From Paralichthys olivaceus (lineage: Eukaryota; Chordata; Actinopteri; Pleuronectiformes; Paralichthyidae): a stretch of 64,000 bases of DNA. Shown here one piece after another: positions 1 through 12,808 of this stretch. The stretch is taken from contig NC_091095.1 of NCBI RefSeq assembly GCF_024713975.1, positions 2,144,001 to 2,208,000 of the forward strand. The letters run 5' to 3'. Each line of letters begins with the position of its first letter. The stretch's first letter is position 1. Under the pieces are notes generated by a model that did not search any database, was not told where the DNA came from, and worked only from the letters and a program-made list of their open reading frames with translations. Made by a program: the position numbers and the translations under genes.

Positions 1-625
1 ACAGATGGCGTGTTCATTCAGTGCTGTGAATGGCTTTATATGGGCTGCCTTTATACATGTGGCAATCCAAAGACGCTTCAGCCGCTCCGCTAAAAAAAGA
101 ACTTGACAAAATTATTGGTTTGGCGGCTTTCTTACACAAGTGACACGGGGAACTCGGAGAAAGAAAAGCCTGCCTCCTCTTTCTCCCTTTCTCTCGCTGT
201 CTTTGTCTCTTCACCTCTCACTCTCTCCAGGTCACACACCTTGATCAAAACAAACTAAATGAGGCGCCTGATTGCGAGATAAAGAGATTGTTTGCCCGCG
301 TGCATGTGTGTTTGCATGTTTTGTCGTATTAATAACTGCCTGCCCTGGGTCACATTCTAAAATATCAAAGGAGCGTATTCAGAAGTATACACAGGAAGGG
401 AATTCAGAAAATGAGACGCACTATGAGCATTAGATTTGCTAAAACACCCACCCAGCTTAAATCAAACAGCTCAGACTGAACTTGAAAACATAAGCCAACA
501 GTGTTCTGTTCTCTCGCAGGCTATAATCCTGTTTCCACAATGGACCACTCACTCTGCACTTGTTTTCCTCAGAAGGATAATTATAGGTCTGCAGACACAC
601 ATACAGCTCCCTTACTATCATTCTA

Positions 626-651
626 ACACACACACACACACACACACACAC
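626..651. repeat. (CA)n microsatellite
   Basis: A perfect CA dinucleotide run of about 13 units. The His/Thr and Cys/Val frames it creates are artefacts. Confidence 0.9.
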
Positions 652-1090
652 TCAAAGCAGAGTGTATATTCCAATGCAGAGTGAACCATGACTTCTTATC
701 CCATTACCAAATCATCACACCGACGGCCACTCTGGTCAAAGAAACTAATGGATACAGGAGTCGGTTAATTCCTGGATCCACTGACCACACGCCACAGTTC
801 AGGTCTTAGGCTGTGTGATTCCATCAGTGGGATAAAATAGTTGCCATCACTGAGGTTATAACCACACAAAACACCTGGACATCTTTCACAGGCAGAAATT
901 CAATCATTGTCCGTCCTTACAACCCAGCTCAGCCTGCATTTCAGGAGATCAGTGATTTGAGCTATATGATAATGTCAATGACTACATGCTAACGTTTAAC
1001 AAACATGATGTTTACCGCAAAGTATTGCAGAGGCAGATGTGAATGTCATGTAATTAAAGTTTGTAGATATACGGTCATAAACCAAAGTAC

Positions 1091-1265
1091 ATTCGTCCAT
1101 TATCTATTCTGCTTATCCTTTGTGGGTAGCTGGGGTGTGTGGGGGGAATCTCAGCCGACATTGGGCAGGAGTCGGGATACACCCTGGAAATGTCAACAAA
1201 CCAACACAAAGCTTATTTCACATTCACACCAATGGGCAATTTACATCTTAGTCAATCACCTAGAC
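1091..1265 (+). repeat. degenerate teleost interspersed repeat
   Basis: The stretch begins with the familiar fish repeat phrase tccattatctattctgctt. It then keeps recognisable later parts of that family: a 'cagccgacattgggcaggag' segment, 'gggatacaccctgga', and 'ttcacattcacaccaatggg caatttacat'. The match is from memory of a very common teleost repeat whose class I cannot name with certainty. It is diverged and incomplete. Confidence 0.6.
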
Positions 1266-2138
1266 TACAACCTAGTCTGGAGTCTGAAGGAAGTAGCTGA
1301 AGTACCCATAGAAAGCTGCACTGCTTCGTACCTTGCAACATATCCTGATACATCATGATGAGCCACAAGCTACAGTTCAACAAAGAACCTTTCTACCCCT
1401 CTTCACGGTGCTGGGTCCACAAACTACTCTGTTAGTTCAGCAATGAAGGTCACCAACCGGTTTAATAGAATAACAGAATCATCTGGATATATTTTATTAT
1501 AAGTGGTGGACCGACCGACCGACCAACCAACTAACCACATGGCACACCACACAGCCAGCAAAAAACATGGCCCACAAAAGGTGAGAGAGGTTCAAGTGGT
1601 CACAGTTTTACCAGATTGTGTCACTGCGGGTGATATTCTACCCTTTCATTATGTGCTCGGAGAATTGTTTTCACGATCGTCCTTTAGAGTCACTTACTGT
1701 AAGAGGGCTCATGTAAAATAATCAAACTTGTCACCTGAAGGCATCAATTGCTGAGCCTGACATCACTGTTCTTAAGTTCCTTTAAGAATAATACTTTGAG
1801 GTATTAAAAGCGTACCCCTGTGACTATCCCTGATGACATGTTCCGCTTTATTTTTAAACTTTAAAGTGAAAAAATGTACAGTTAGCGATGTGGATTTTTA
1901 ATCAATAAAACAGAAAAGCATAGTCAACATTTAATATTAGTACAACTATTTATTTCTTTCAAAATAAGAGTTTATGTTCCCATTGAAGCTGAAGGTTTAT
2001 GCATTGCAGATGTTGAATTTTAGACCATTGGACAACACTAAATAAAAATAGCTTGTTTAATAAAAAAGACAAACAAATACATTCTAGTCCTGAAAATTAT
2101 TTCAGTACCTGACAAGTCAAGGGTTGAACGATACAACC

Positions 2139-2384
<246 letters not shown>

Positions 2385-4010
2385 AGATATAAAGCTGTAA
2401 AACGCTGACAGGACAGAACAGCAGCTCCCTCAGCTTCCATATCTAGCACTTTTAGATATATTAGTACGAGCAGCCATCATCACCAGCTGACCCACATTAC
2501 ATTTTCCTGCCAACCTGTCTGACTGAGGCTCACTACAGTCGAGTGGGAAACACACTTTCTAAGAGATGCTGCGGTTTTCTTTTGTAAATGAGGACAATTT
2601 CATACTGTTATTACCGATGAGGGCAGAGATTCCCTCAGTGGTCAGAGAACATCCATAATCAGCAGTTGAACTCCATCCAGGAAGCTGAAGTAATTATTGT
2701 CTCAAGATAAAAACGGAAAGCAGGGGAGATTTTTTTTTTTTTTTTTAAAGGAGAAAATAAACTAGAGATAGAAATGACCTTAATATTATTTCTCTCTCTG
2801 GGTATTTCCAATAAGAGTATTCCATCGGAGGGGTTGATAAAAGGATTATGCAGCCAGCTTTATGCGGCTGGAGTAAAATCTGTATATGGAAGGAGAGCTG
2901 TTTGATTGAATAATTCTTGTTTCCTTTCTGCCAAGCAAGCAGTCCTCTTTGGGAAAAGTAGAAAATCAGCATTATGGCAGATTTATACATGTCTGACCAC
3001 CACCCTGTCCGCCCGTCTGTCTGTCTGGATGTTTGACTGCTTGCATATCAGTCAGAGGAGATGTCTAACAGAAATATTCATTCTGTATTTTCAGGGTGCT
3101 CACCACATCTAATAAAAGTCTTGTTACATAATTTTACAAGGGACAGAGCCCATGAGTATTTAAATAAGACACTGATGCTTCTTCCTGTCATTGTCTAACC
3201 TCACTTACATTCAGGAGAACATGCACAAGAACCCACAAATCAAACGTTATTTCTGTATTTGTAGTTTTTAAGCTACACTTAGTAAAATGAATACAACATT
3301 ACTGCATGGTGTTTGTGTTATGCCCTTTTTTTTTTATAAAGCGGTTAGGGTAACAGTTCAGAGGATAATTCTGGAGACAGTACTGCACCATATTCAGAAA
3401 AGTGTCTGTGTTATTAAACCTAGTTTCCTTGATATAAATGTGCGGTTAAGTTAAATTAAAAATACACAAGACACAATTCAACATCAGACAACCGCCAAAG
3501 TGACCAGAGTGGAATCAAATTCTGACTTCAAACTAACACCAACACACAAAGAAATATCAATCCTTTTAGACACGTGATATGATTAGTTGCTTATACTTCG
3601 CACCATCTACACATATTTATTGTTAAAAAAAATTCGTATGAGAACCACAAGTGTAAATTTAAGGTTTGTGTGATTAATGGGAGATATCAGGGTAAACAAT
3701 CACACAACAGTCGTTACCGCACTGGGACTGGTCAGCTGGTCTTTGGCATGGAAACTGAGCAAAAAGCTAATTCCAGGTATGAATAATTTTTATTTAAACA
3801 GCTAAAATAACTGCTGTCGTTATCGGGCATCATCAGCAGTTGCTGCATGCTGCCGTTTAGCCTTTTGACCTCTGAGTTTAGTTATCATAACAGGGTTGTG
3901 ACCTCACGACCTGCAGTCATTACAGCAGTCTCCTCCAATCAGCCCCCCCAAAGCTCTGATAAAGCCCTCAGGGACAAAACAGGCTGCTGGAATAGAGGTG
4001 ACATTAGATT

Positions 4011-4013
<3 letters not shown>

Positions 4014-4057
<44 letters not shown>
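4014..4057. repeat. (TG)n microsatellite
   Basis: Perfect TG dinucleotide run of about 22 units in non-coding DNA. Confidence 0.9.
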
Positions 4058-4060
<3 letters not shown>

Positions 4061-5974
4061 GGTTGGTATGCACGCCGCTCTGTTGTGGTTCTATACTTTT
4101 GAGGACCAACACTTATATTTTGGTGCTTTCCACCTCTTGAAGGGCTTAGTTTGGGATTAGCACTTTGGTTTAGGGTTCAGATAAGAATGAAGATGGAGCA
4201 CAGGTTTGGAATGAGGTTCAAATGAGGTATAGCTTGGAGTTTGAACTTGGGTTTAGGTTAAACAGTTAATACAACAGCTGACAGACAGACAGTGGACGGT
4301 CGGAGGGTTTGGGATTGACAAAGTTAGAGTTAATTCAAGATGTTGAAAAGATGAAAAGTTAAATTAAGAATGTATTCCCTGACTTTCTCTAATAGGCTCA
4401 AACATATCACTGAAATCCTTTTGAGGGGACATAACAGCAGGACACGAAGAACAAGTTTTGAACCTGCTGTTCTATCAAAGAGGATCAGTTGTATACTTGA
4501 AATTAAAACTAAAGTGGCAGCGAGTCTCAATAGTGTGGGCATCTTGTTAGGATTGTAGTGTGCTCTGTAATGATCACAAAACTCTATGTGTCTGTGGTTT
4601 TCCATGTGCTCAGTAATTAACTATACTTGCAAGAAGATAAAAGATATTGATACAAAGCAGTGGCACTCTGCTGAGTTTGTTCCCTTTTAAATTGTTGTAC
4701 TGAAAACATTTCTGTGAATAAATGTGTGTGAGATCCTTCCATGGTGGGGGAACAGGGTTTTAAAAACAAATTTAAAAATGGAGGAAAAGCTGTAGGATAC
4801 TTTGCAACCACTCGATTGTCTGATTGTAGATGAAATACAACACATCCTGATTCTATTCTTTAAACAACAAACAATTCATATGTCCCTGAAAATAACTTTC
4901 ATTCCTGTCATGATATCAGGATTACATTTCCATCTTTACCAATATATACATTCATTGTTTCTTGTATATGTTCACAACACTCATCTTTGGAAGGAATTAT
5001 CATTGATCCAGATTTCAAGACAAGTAGTGAGAACCTGGCAGTCTAAGTAACAGAAGTATTTAACTTGATTGAAGAGCCTGTTGCATCCTTTGTCAGAGAA
5101 GAGTCTGCAGGTGTTCACCTTTTTGACATAACTATTGTTTAAAATCATATTGATTGCTGGATCCATACGTGACGTATCTCACACAAAAATACTTATGACG
5201 TACTTTAAGCATATGCTTTCAAATAAAGACCAAGAAATACATCGAGATTGGATTAGACATGGTGGATTGTGACATTAAACGTACTAAAATAAAACAGAAA
5301 AAGGAAATGTGACCAGTTTGTTTGTCATTTAAGTCTTATTAAAGAAAAATGTAATAATCCTCTGGACATAGTCTAAAATAAAACATTAAAAGTCACATAT
5401 GTTTGACCATGTGAACGTATGATGTCAAAAAGACACAGGAGCTCCACAGCTATTGGCAGACATGAGTGGTTCTCATGAAGTCATTCCTGAAAATGATTGG
5501 TCAGGAAAATAATCCACTGACGAGAGATCACAGCACCGAACATCAAAACCTGACTCCAGGAGAGTAGTTCTCAGTTCAGATAAAATTCAGTCAGCAGGAC
5601 TGTTATTTGTATCTTTACTTTAAATTAAAGGGGAAGTAAATTGAAAGCGTTTAATAATTTGTGCAAAACCTGAAGATGACAGCTTCACCAAACTGAAAAC
5701 AACAACCCTCTCCTCAGCAAGGGATTCTCAAAAACTTGTAATCAACTAATGACAAAACTTTTCTCTTCTGGTAAATGTTTCCATGAGGGATGAAAACAAC
5801 CTTGCAAAGCTAATTAATCTATCAAAACATGCAGGTCACATTGCTCCACAGGCATTGTAGCATCCTCGCTGCACAATTTAAAGATGGATCAAAAGTTAAT
5901 ATCAAGCCTCTTCATCTCAGCACGCATTCTCTCAGTCTTCCTCCTCTGCGAGTAAAAAAAAAAAAAACACCCTC

Positions 5975-7010
5975 TGTCCCTCAAGTATCTTATTGTCATT
6001 CCTAATCATGCCTCAGAATCATAAACAATCCCACAACTTTTTAATATTTTATTCAGCCCTCTCTGTTTATGCAGTTCCCATAAGGCATTGCCTTTTAGAG
6101 TCTCCCTCTCCTGCGACAAAGACGTCGGGAAAACAAATAACGGCGGGAAAAAACAAACAAAACCAAGTCTCCTGAAATACCTTGTGGATGCCCAGAGGAA
6201 GGTGCTGGACAGACAGATGAGCAGATAGGTTTCCTCTGTCCTCCTCTCTCAGGCTGCCTCCTCTCTCGGCGTGCTGTGGAGAGTGACTGCTCACAGCCCG
6301 CCTGGCATATCTAATTAGAGCCAGGCTGTTGCCACTATCGGGCAGAGGATCTACCTCTCCAATCTCTCCTGACTCAATCTTCCCCATCTCTGATTTTCTT
6401 TTATATTTATGCTGGAATATTTAATTGTAGACAAAAGGTTACTCTGGGCTCTATTCATCGCACACAGGCAGAATAATCTCCTTTAAAAGGCTTGACATTT
6501 CAGGCTTTTCAAAGGGGGCTGAAAAAATTATATCCCCGCTTTTGTTAATCAATGAAGTAGAACTCCCCCGAACAAAAGAATTAAATTGCTTGGTTGGGTT
6601 AATAAAACACACAGAAATAGCTGCTTCCTGTGGGCTTTTGTGCTTGCCACTGGCTCCCCCCATATGCAACCAGCACTGTAATTCCATATGATTTAGGGAG
6701 TGAAAAAACTCTCATTTCTCCACACAGTTGGCTTTTTAAATCCTATTGAATGAGCAGTCTGTGAGGCTGGCTGATTGGGACCTCTCGCCTGAGCCTGGCT
6801 GCCTAGCTGCCTGGCTAGCAGAACAGGCTCTCTCCATTTAAATGTGACTTCCACCAAGGAGAGACAGCGGGTCCACTACAATTTACAATTTCTATACTGC
6901 CCCTGCTTCAGAAAAACATTGTAATTATGCAAATGATAGGGGCAATAATTAGGCCCTTCGCTGTCCCATTGTGTTAGCTGGTGTTCTGTTGCGGTCCAAT
7001 GGTAGGAGAA
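5975..7010. promoter_or_regulatory. candidate conserved non-coding enhancer block
   Basis: This 1-kb stretch has the look of a developmental conserved non-coding element. It is complex and not repetitive, it has no usable frame, and it is dense in homeodomain-like TAAT/ATTA cores such as ctaattagagcc near 6,311 and caataattaggccc near 6,943. It also has T/A-rich SOX-like sites (for example ttttgttaatcaatg near 6,540) and a SOX-POU composite at 6,917-6,934. Its position on the sox2 side of dnajc19 makes a role in sox2 regulation plausible. Conservation itself cannot be judged without an alignment. Confidence 0.4.
6917..6934 (+). promoter_or_regulatory. composite SOX-POU motif
   Basis: CATTGTA (6,917-6,923) is followed after three bases by the perfect octamer ATGCAAAT (6,927-6,934). 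Paired SOX and POU half-sites are the recognition signature of SOX2 with OCT/POU factors. The 3-bp spacing resembles the Fgf4 enhancer arrangement rather than the abutted form. The motif is seen directly; occupancy and target gene are inference from the sox2 neighbourhood. Confidence 0.45.
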
Positions 7011-7800
7011 ACGCAGCAGGGTTTGAATCGCTCCTTACAGAAAGCCTGCAGATGTTCACGGCATCGTCCGTCCTGTAACCAAGCATCACCTGAGCCGGGG
7101 TTCCCAGATGCATGATACAGTGGCAGCAGCCTCTGGTTCATCTGTCTGAGAGCGAGGGGTCACTTCAGCATACTAGTGTTTTAACAGAGGTGTGGCACAC
7201 CACTTTGTATCCTTACACTTTAACACCACTTGTGTGTTGTGCCGGCTATAAGAGCAGCTTGGATTATCATCTGTGCGAAGAAGTCAACTTTTAAGTTATT
7301 CAAAAGAAAAATTCAGGTTTTTCAAATGACAATTTTTCACCTTGAGCTCTGGTAAATAGTTCAAATCAGCTTTTAACCATTGTTGGAGCATTTGTGGCTA
7401 AATGTTTATGACACAGATTAATCATCACAAAAAGAAAAGACAGGTAATGATGTTGTGTTTACCAGAAAACTCAAGGATGTCGATTCACACTCAACGGCTT
7501 GTAATTTAATGAGCATCAAACTGTGAATACAAGATGTGGGATTGTGTTTTCCTTTTCCCACATCTGTAAGTGGAACACTTGTAAACAACACTCACAAGTA
7601 TTACTGTAACTATAGTAAAACACATCAGGGTTTGTTCACCCAAACTCTCATCTCTGTAATAAAGTCATCCTGTTTTTAAGTTATGGCAGGAAGTGACCAC
7701 TCCACTGCCTCAGACTCACTTCAAGTGACTTACATGTCCAAAGATGTCTGGTGAATCAGATAAATACTGAGCTTAACTGGCTGAATTATTCATACACCCT

Positions 7801-8850
7801 GAGACAGTTGGCTAACACGAGACAGTTTGCTAACACAAGAGAGTTGGCTAACACGAGACAGTTTGCTAACACAAGAGAGTTGGCTAACACGAGACAGTTA
7901 CTTAACATGAGACAGTTGGCTAACACGAGAGAGTTGGCTAACACGAGACAGTTACTTAACATGAGACAGTTTGCTAAAATGAGACAGTTAGCTAACACGA
8001 GACAGTTTGCTAAAATTAGCCAGTTTGCTCAAATGAGACAGTTAGCTAACACGAGACAGTTTGCTAACACGAGAGAGTTGCTACCACGAGACAGTTGGCT
8101 AACACGAGACAGTTTGCTACCACGAGACAGTTTGCTAACCCGAGACAGTTTGCTACCACGAGACAGTTTGCTAACTCGAGACAGTTTGCTAACCCGAGAC
8201 AGTTTGCTACCACGAGACAGTTTGCTAACCCGAGACAGTTTGCTAACACGAGACAGTTTGCTAACACGAGACAGTTTGCTAAAATTCGACAGTTTGCTCA
8301 AATGAGACAGTTAGCTAACACGAGACGGTTTGCTAACACGAGACGGTTTGCTAACACGAGACAGTTTGCTACCATGAGACAGTTTGCTAACACCAGACGG
8401 TTTGCTAACACGAGACAGTTTGCTAACACGAGACAGTTTGCTAAAATTCGACAGTTTGCTCAAATGAGACAGTTTGCTCAAATGAGACAGTTAGCTAACA
8501 CGAGACGGTTTGCTAACACGAGACAGTTTGCTACCATGAGACAGTTTGCTAACACCAGACGGTTTGCTAACATGAGACAGTTTGCTCAAATGAGACAGTT
8601 TGCTAAAATTAGAAAGTCAGCTAACACAAGACAGTTAGCTAACACGAGACGGTTTGCTACCATGAGACAGTTTGCTAACACGAGACGGTTTGCTAACACG
8701 AGACAGTTTGCTAACATGAGACAGTTTGCTCAAATGAGACAGTTTGCTAAAATTAGAAAGTTAGCTAACACAAGACAGTTTGCTAAGACGAGACAGTTTG
8801 CTAACACGAGACAGTTAGCTAACACGAGACGGTTAGCTTATTATTTTTAA
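7801..8850. repeat. 18-bp minisatellite, about 58 copies
   Basis: Tandem array with the unit gctaacacgagacagttt and point variants (accacg, acccga, caaatgag, aaaattag, cggttt). The 18-base period is kept throughout. Because 18 is divisible by 3, several frames stay open on both strands and give Leu-Ala-Asn-Thr-Arg-Gln-Phe-like repeats. They have no start context, splice context or non-repeat tail, so I treat them as non-coding. Variant units are themselves arranged in blocks, showing that the array grew by duplication of multi-unit segments. Confidence 0.93.
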
Positions 8851-9985
8851 AGGTGTCAAATTAAGTTTTTAGACGATCATTGTAAGGTCAAACTGAACCT
8901 ACCCTCTCACAGCTCTGTGTGGACGTCCATCTTGGATTAGAGTTCACCTGAGAACCAGCAAACAGGTGAGGAGGGAGGGCGGGGCTCAAATATCCCTGGA
9001 GGCGGGAAACGGTGTTGGAATCCGGGCTCCGCCCACAGCAGCCCGCCGCTGGTCTGACTCCCGGAAAGGGAGGGGCCAGACTCTCGGGAGCAGTTTTCCG
9101 CCCAACCTGGCAACCCTGGTGCAAAACTCAGGCTACTTCCACGAGTTTTAAACCAAAGACTGTTTATGAAGATTTGTGTGGAGACGTTAGTTTGATCTGT
9201 ACAGTAACATCATGTGAGAGGTGGGATGGACAGATGTGTGCAGGTGTTTCAAAAACAACTGATAATGGTTTGCTCTATTTATTGTACATTAATGTAGACT
9301 TGCACATTACTTGTGATTTAATCTGTATGAATTATGTTGTTATATATTTATGCCTCTTATTGTTCAATTCACCTATTTATATAGGTACATATTTATATTT
9401 TAATATTCATATCAATAGAACACAATTGTGAACCTGTTTCTGCAGATACATATATCATTATAGTTACAATATATGGTACTACAAATTATACCCATTTATA
9501 TATTTATATATATATAAAACGCATTACATTTATAAACATATGCATGAATGTGCATATGTTTATTTCAATATCTCCTTGTACACAATGCACAGCACACATC
9601 ACCGTGCAACCTATACCACTGCACTTTACCCAAGTCAACTACTTTACAAATTATATTTCTGTCTGTAATCAAAGGTGTATACTGTGTACACATTCTCTGT
9701 ATCTTTACTTAAGTTTTATTTTTAATTCATTTGATTGCCTAATTTATTTAATATGATTGTATTCAATATCATCTCATCTCATCTTACTCAGGTGCACGAA
9801 TTAAAAACCCACAGTTTTAGCTGTTGCACAAGATCATCATAACATTGCACGGTTTTTAATGCAGGACTTTAATCCTACATGTTAGGAAACGTTTACATGG
9901 ATTTCACTGAGGATAAATAATTATTATTGACTCTGAGCAGCTTCTGTTTTAACAATTCAGTCAAATCTGGCAACTCTGCTGCTTT
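8851..9985. other. intergenic stretch without a gene
   Basis: A GC-rich part (about 8,940-9,120) is followed by very AT-rich DNA with many ATAT and TTTA tracts (about 9,260-9,780). The open frames here are short and biased in the way AT-rich DNA produces, and none resembles a known protein. Confidence 0.5.
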
Positions 9986-10099
9986 TACGACAGTCCCCCT
10001 TCCGTTTCCGGCATAAACAGAGGAGCAGGGCGGCATGAGGATGAGAGGTCAAACTTTAGGATCCTGATCTCCAGCGGACACGGACCTGAACACACAGCC
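9986..10099 (+). promoter_or_regulatory. dnajc19: dnajc19 promoter and 5' leader
   Basis: The sequence turns from AT-rich to GC-rich just ahead of the dnajc19 start codon. It carries two adjacent ETS-type cores (cttccg and tttccgg, about 9,998-10,011) and no TATA box, the usual layout of housekeeping nuclear genes for mitochondrial proteins. CpG-rich DNA continues into intron 1 to about 10,370. The exact transcription start cannot be read from sequence. Confidence 0.45.
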
Positions 10100-12128
10100 A
10101 TGGTGGGTCTGACCTGCGGCTCTGTGGACGCAGACATCTTCCGTAAACGGCTCCAGACTCACGAATCCACCGGGACGCGAGACGGCGTCCGTTCCACACG
10201 GCTAGGCTAACGTTAGCTTCACTCGTGTGCGCTCTCGTGCAGCCTTGACGCGACGCGAGCCCGGTGATCGTGTGATCGACCGCCTCACGCTCGGTGCACA
10301 GCTTTGCCTCCTGACTGTCACCGGCGTCAGTGCGGCGAGCAGCTGGAGCGAGACTCCGTGTGACGCGTGTGTTTACATCTGCAGCTCTGTGTGAACCCTC
10401 ATGTCTGCTCTCTGTCTCTCTGCAGGCCAGCTCCTTGGCGGCAGTGGGACTGGCTCTGGCAGCCGCCGGGTTCGCAGGTGACTTCCTTATTTATTTATAT
10501 GTCGTATAATTAAAACGCGTTCGTTCGTTTCTACAGCGCTCTTTAAAAAAAAACACAGAGTTTACAAAGTGCTTTGACAGCGAGAAAAGTAAATATAAGA
10601 GAAATAAGAGTTCGCAGGATGTGATGTGACAGACAGACACGTTCAGGTGGTGTTCAGATGAAATGGTTAAATATAGAGCTGTGTCACGTGACAACTTGAA
10701 CACTTAATATGTAACAGGAATCTGACGATAACAATCAATGAACAAGTTTTTTTAAAAAGTCTATAAAACTGGGTTTAAGAAGAACAAACTCTCAGTGAAC
10801 TCATAGAAAGAAGACACATCTGGCACCGGGTGTTCATCTGTACAGATGTTTCTGTGTCCTCCACATCACGGAGTCTTCAGTGGTTCACAGAGACTTTTCA
10901 CCTCTCATCAAATTCAGACTAAATGACAACAACACAAGTTAAAATAGAACAACAGAGTTCAACAGCAGCATGAAACCTCCTCGCTGGGCCGAATAGAATC
11001 TGAACACTTTGACCTTCGTGGAGGTCAGATCGTTGCAGGTCTGCTGTATCAGTACCGCACTCATATTCATATGTGAATATGAGTGCGGTACTGTAGTTAT
11101 CCACCTCTCTCTCCTGTTTGTCTCGCAGGTCGTTATGCCATTCAGGCCATGAAGCAGATGGAGCCTCAGATGAAACAGGCTCTTCAGAGCTTCCCCACGA
11201 CGGTGAGTAGGAACCAGGTACACACACAGTACCTGTGAGTACTAGTGTATGTGTGAATGAGTTTATCACAAGTGTTTGGATCCAGTGGTGAGATGTTTAC
11301 GGAATATGTTGTCGCAGGCTTTTGGAGGAGGGTTCTACAGAGGTGGGTTTGAACCAAAGATGAACAAGAGAGAAGCTGCCCTGGTTTTAGGTGTCAGGTA
11401 CGTGTTCACTCTTTCCCACGTCACACACAAACACTGCTGCTCCCACAGTTGAAGTTAACTCCGTCGTGTTTTTGATGTAGCCGCCCCGGAGCTGTGAAAC
11501 AGTTTACGACTGAGTTATTCTACATATTAAAGTTTAAACTGAAGACCCACGATTCCTCTGGTTTTTGGGCGACCTTAAATTGCTTTTATTAACTTCTTAT
11601 TCTGCTTATTCTCATACTTTCTCAACTCTAGTTTTAAAATGTGCATCAGACAAACTTTGTGCAGCATCTCACTGCACAGATTATCACAATAATAATTGAT
11701 GATGTGTCTTTGATTTCCAGTCCCACAGCCAATAAAAATAAGATCAGAGAAGCCCACAGAAAATTGATGATCCTGAACCATCCAGATAGAGGTGAGAAGA
11801 AGCTTTAAAAGTTCTGACTGATCTGGCATCAGCTGTTATTTTAAAAAGAACTCATATAATCTGTAGCAGGCTGCCCTCGTCTGCTTTGGTACAAGTTTCA
11901 CTCTCAACAATGATTTGTTACGGAGGAAATGATTTCGTGGCCAACAGTAAATGTGGAGGCTGCCGTCACTGAAAGGTTTTACAGTTCGTTCTAATAAGAA
12001 CGTATAAACACTTTACTGCAAAGACTGATGAATGCAGTTTTCTCCCGTGTGTCGCAGGTGGATCTCCGTACCTCGCAGCAAAGATAAATGAAGCGAAGGA
12101 TCTGATGGATGGACAGATGAAGAAATAG
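10100..12128 (+). CDS. dnajc19: DNAJC19 (TIM14/Pam18), J-protein of the mitochondrial import motor
   Basis: Inner-membrane J-protein of the TIM23 presequence translocase motor. By family knowledge it stimulates mitochondrial Hsp70 ATPase during matrix import and is linked to prohibitin and cardiolipin remodelling. Coding exons are 10,100-10,102, 10,426-10,477, 11,129-11,202, 11,318-11,397, 11,721-11,791 and 12,058-12,128. All junctions are GT-AG and the joined frame gives 116 aa, the usual family length. The first exon codes for the initiator Met alone, followed directly by a donor. Residues about 4-25 form an Ala/Gly/Leu-rich membrane segment. Residues 54-116 are the C-terminal J domain, with the HPD motif at 90-92 and the conserved FEPKM and SPTANK stretches. 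The gene lies tail-to-tail with fxr1, as in mammals. No defect is seen. Confidence 0.97.
11050..11093. repeat. perfect inverted repeat in dnajc19 intron 2
   Basis: Bases 11,050-11,069 are the exact reverse complement of 11,074-11,093, with a 4-base loop (tatg). The 20-bp stem ends only 35 bases before the exon 3 acceptor, so the transcript can form a hairpin beside the polypyrimidine tract (ccacctctctctcctg). It is not a known transposon end that I recognise. Confidence 0.9.
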
Positions 12129-12219
12129 AGATGAAAATGCTGATCAGACATTAATGTGATTTCACACTATTGTTGATCTTGAACTGAGTGATCACCACTT
12201 TTCTAACTGATTGTTCTCA

Positions 12220-12225
12220 AATAAA
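12220..12225 (+). terminator. dnajc19: dnajc19 polyadenylation signal
   Basis: Canonical AATAAA 92 bases after the stop codon. A short 3' UTR is typical of this gene. A poly-C run follows near 12,255-12,267. Confidence 0.75.
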
Positions 12226-12802
12226 ATCACACTGTATAAATTGTTATGAGAGTCCCCCCCCCCCCCCTCATTATATTTGTATTTTGTGAATTCTTTATTG
12301 AATTAACTGAAGCTCGTAGTTTTTTGTCACGTCAACGTACATACAAATATTTTTTGCACACTACAAACACTGCACTAAAGGATCATACCCACTCATACTG
12401 TCATTTGAGCTTTGGGAGATTTCTCTTGTGACCAGTATGGATGGAAGGAACAGTTAAAGTGAACAGAAACTCTTTACAACTACATAGAGACATATATTAT
12501 TATTTTAGGACATTTATTGCTTTAATTGAAATGACAGATTTAAGTGTGAATGGGTGAGAACGACAGGAAGACACGTAGCAGAGGGCTTGAGCCGCAACAC
12601 GTGGAGAAGTCCAGCGGCTCACAACCAGAAAAATGCTCACCTTCATTTTCAAAACAGACTTGTTGTGAACGTACTTCTAAACTTGACATTTTTGAATTCG
12701 TATCTTCATGATTGTAATAATTTGATGGGTGAAAATGCTCCTGTGAAGTGATGTGGCAGCAACAGAGCACAGTCGGGTTTTAGATCTATACAGAAGATCA
12801 AG

Positions 12803-12808
12803 TTTATT
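12803..12808 (-). terminator. fxr1: fxr1 distal polyadenylation signal
   Basis: TTTATT on the plus strand is AATAAA on the fxr1 strand. It gives a 3' UTR of about 1.65 kb and ends fxr1 some 550 bases from the convergent dnajc19 end. Use of a more proximal site cannot be excluded. Confidence 0.5.

Noticed and set aside
7751-8850. Open frames of 184 and 251 codons made of Leu-Ala-Asn-Thr-Arg-Gln-Phe-like repeats
   Set aside because: They follow directly from an 18-base minisatellite and occur on both strands in several frames. There is no unique N- or C-terminal sequence and no splice context.
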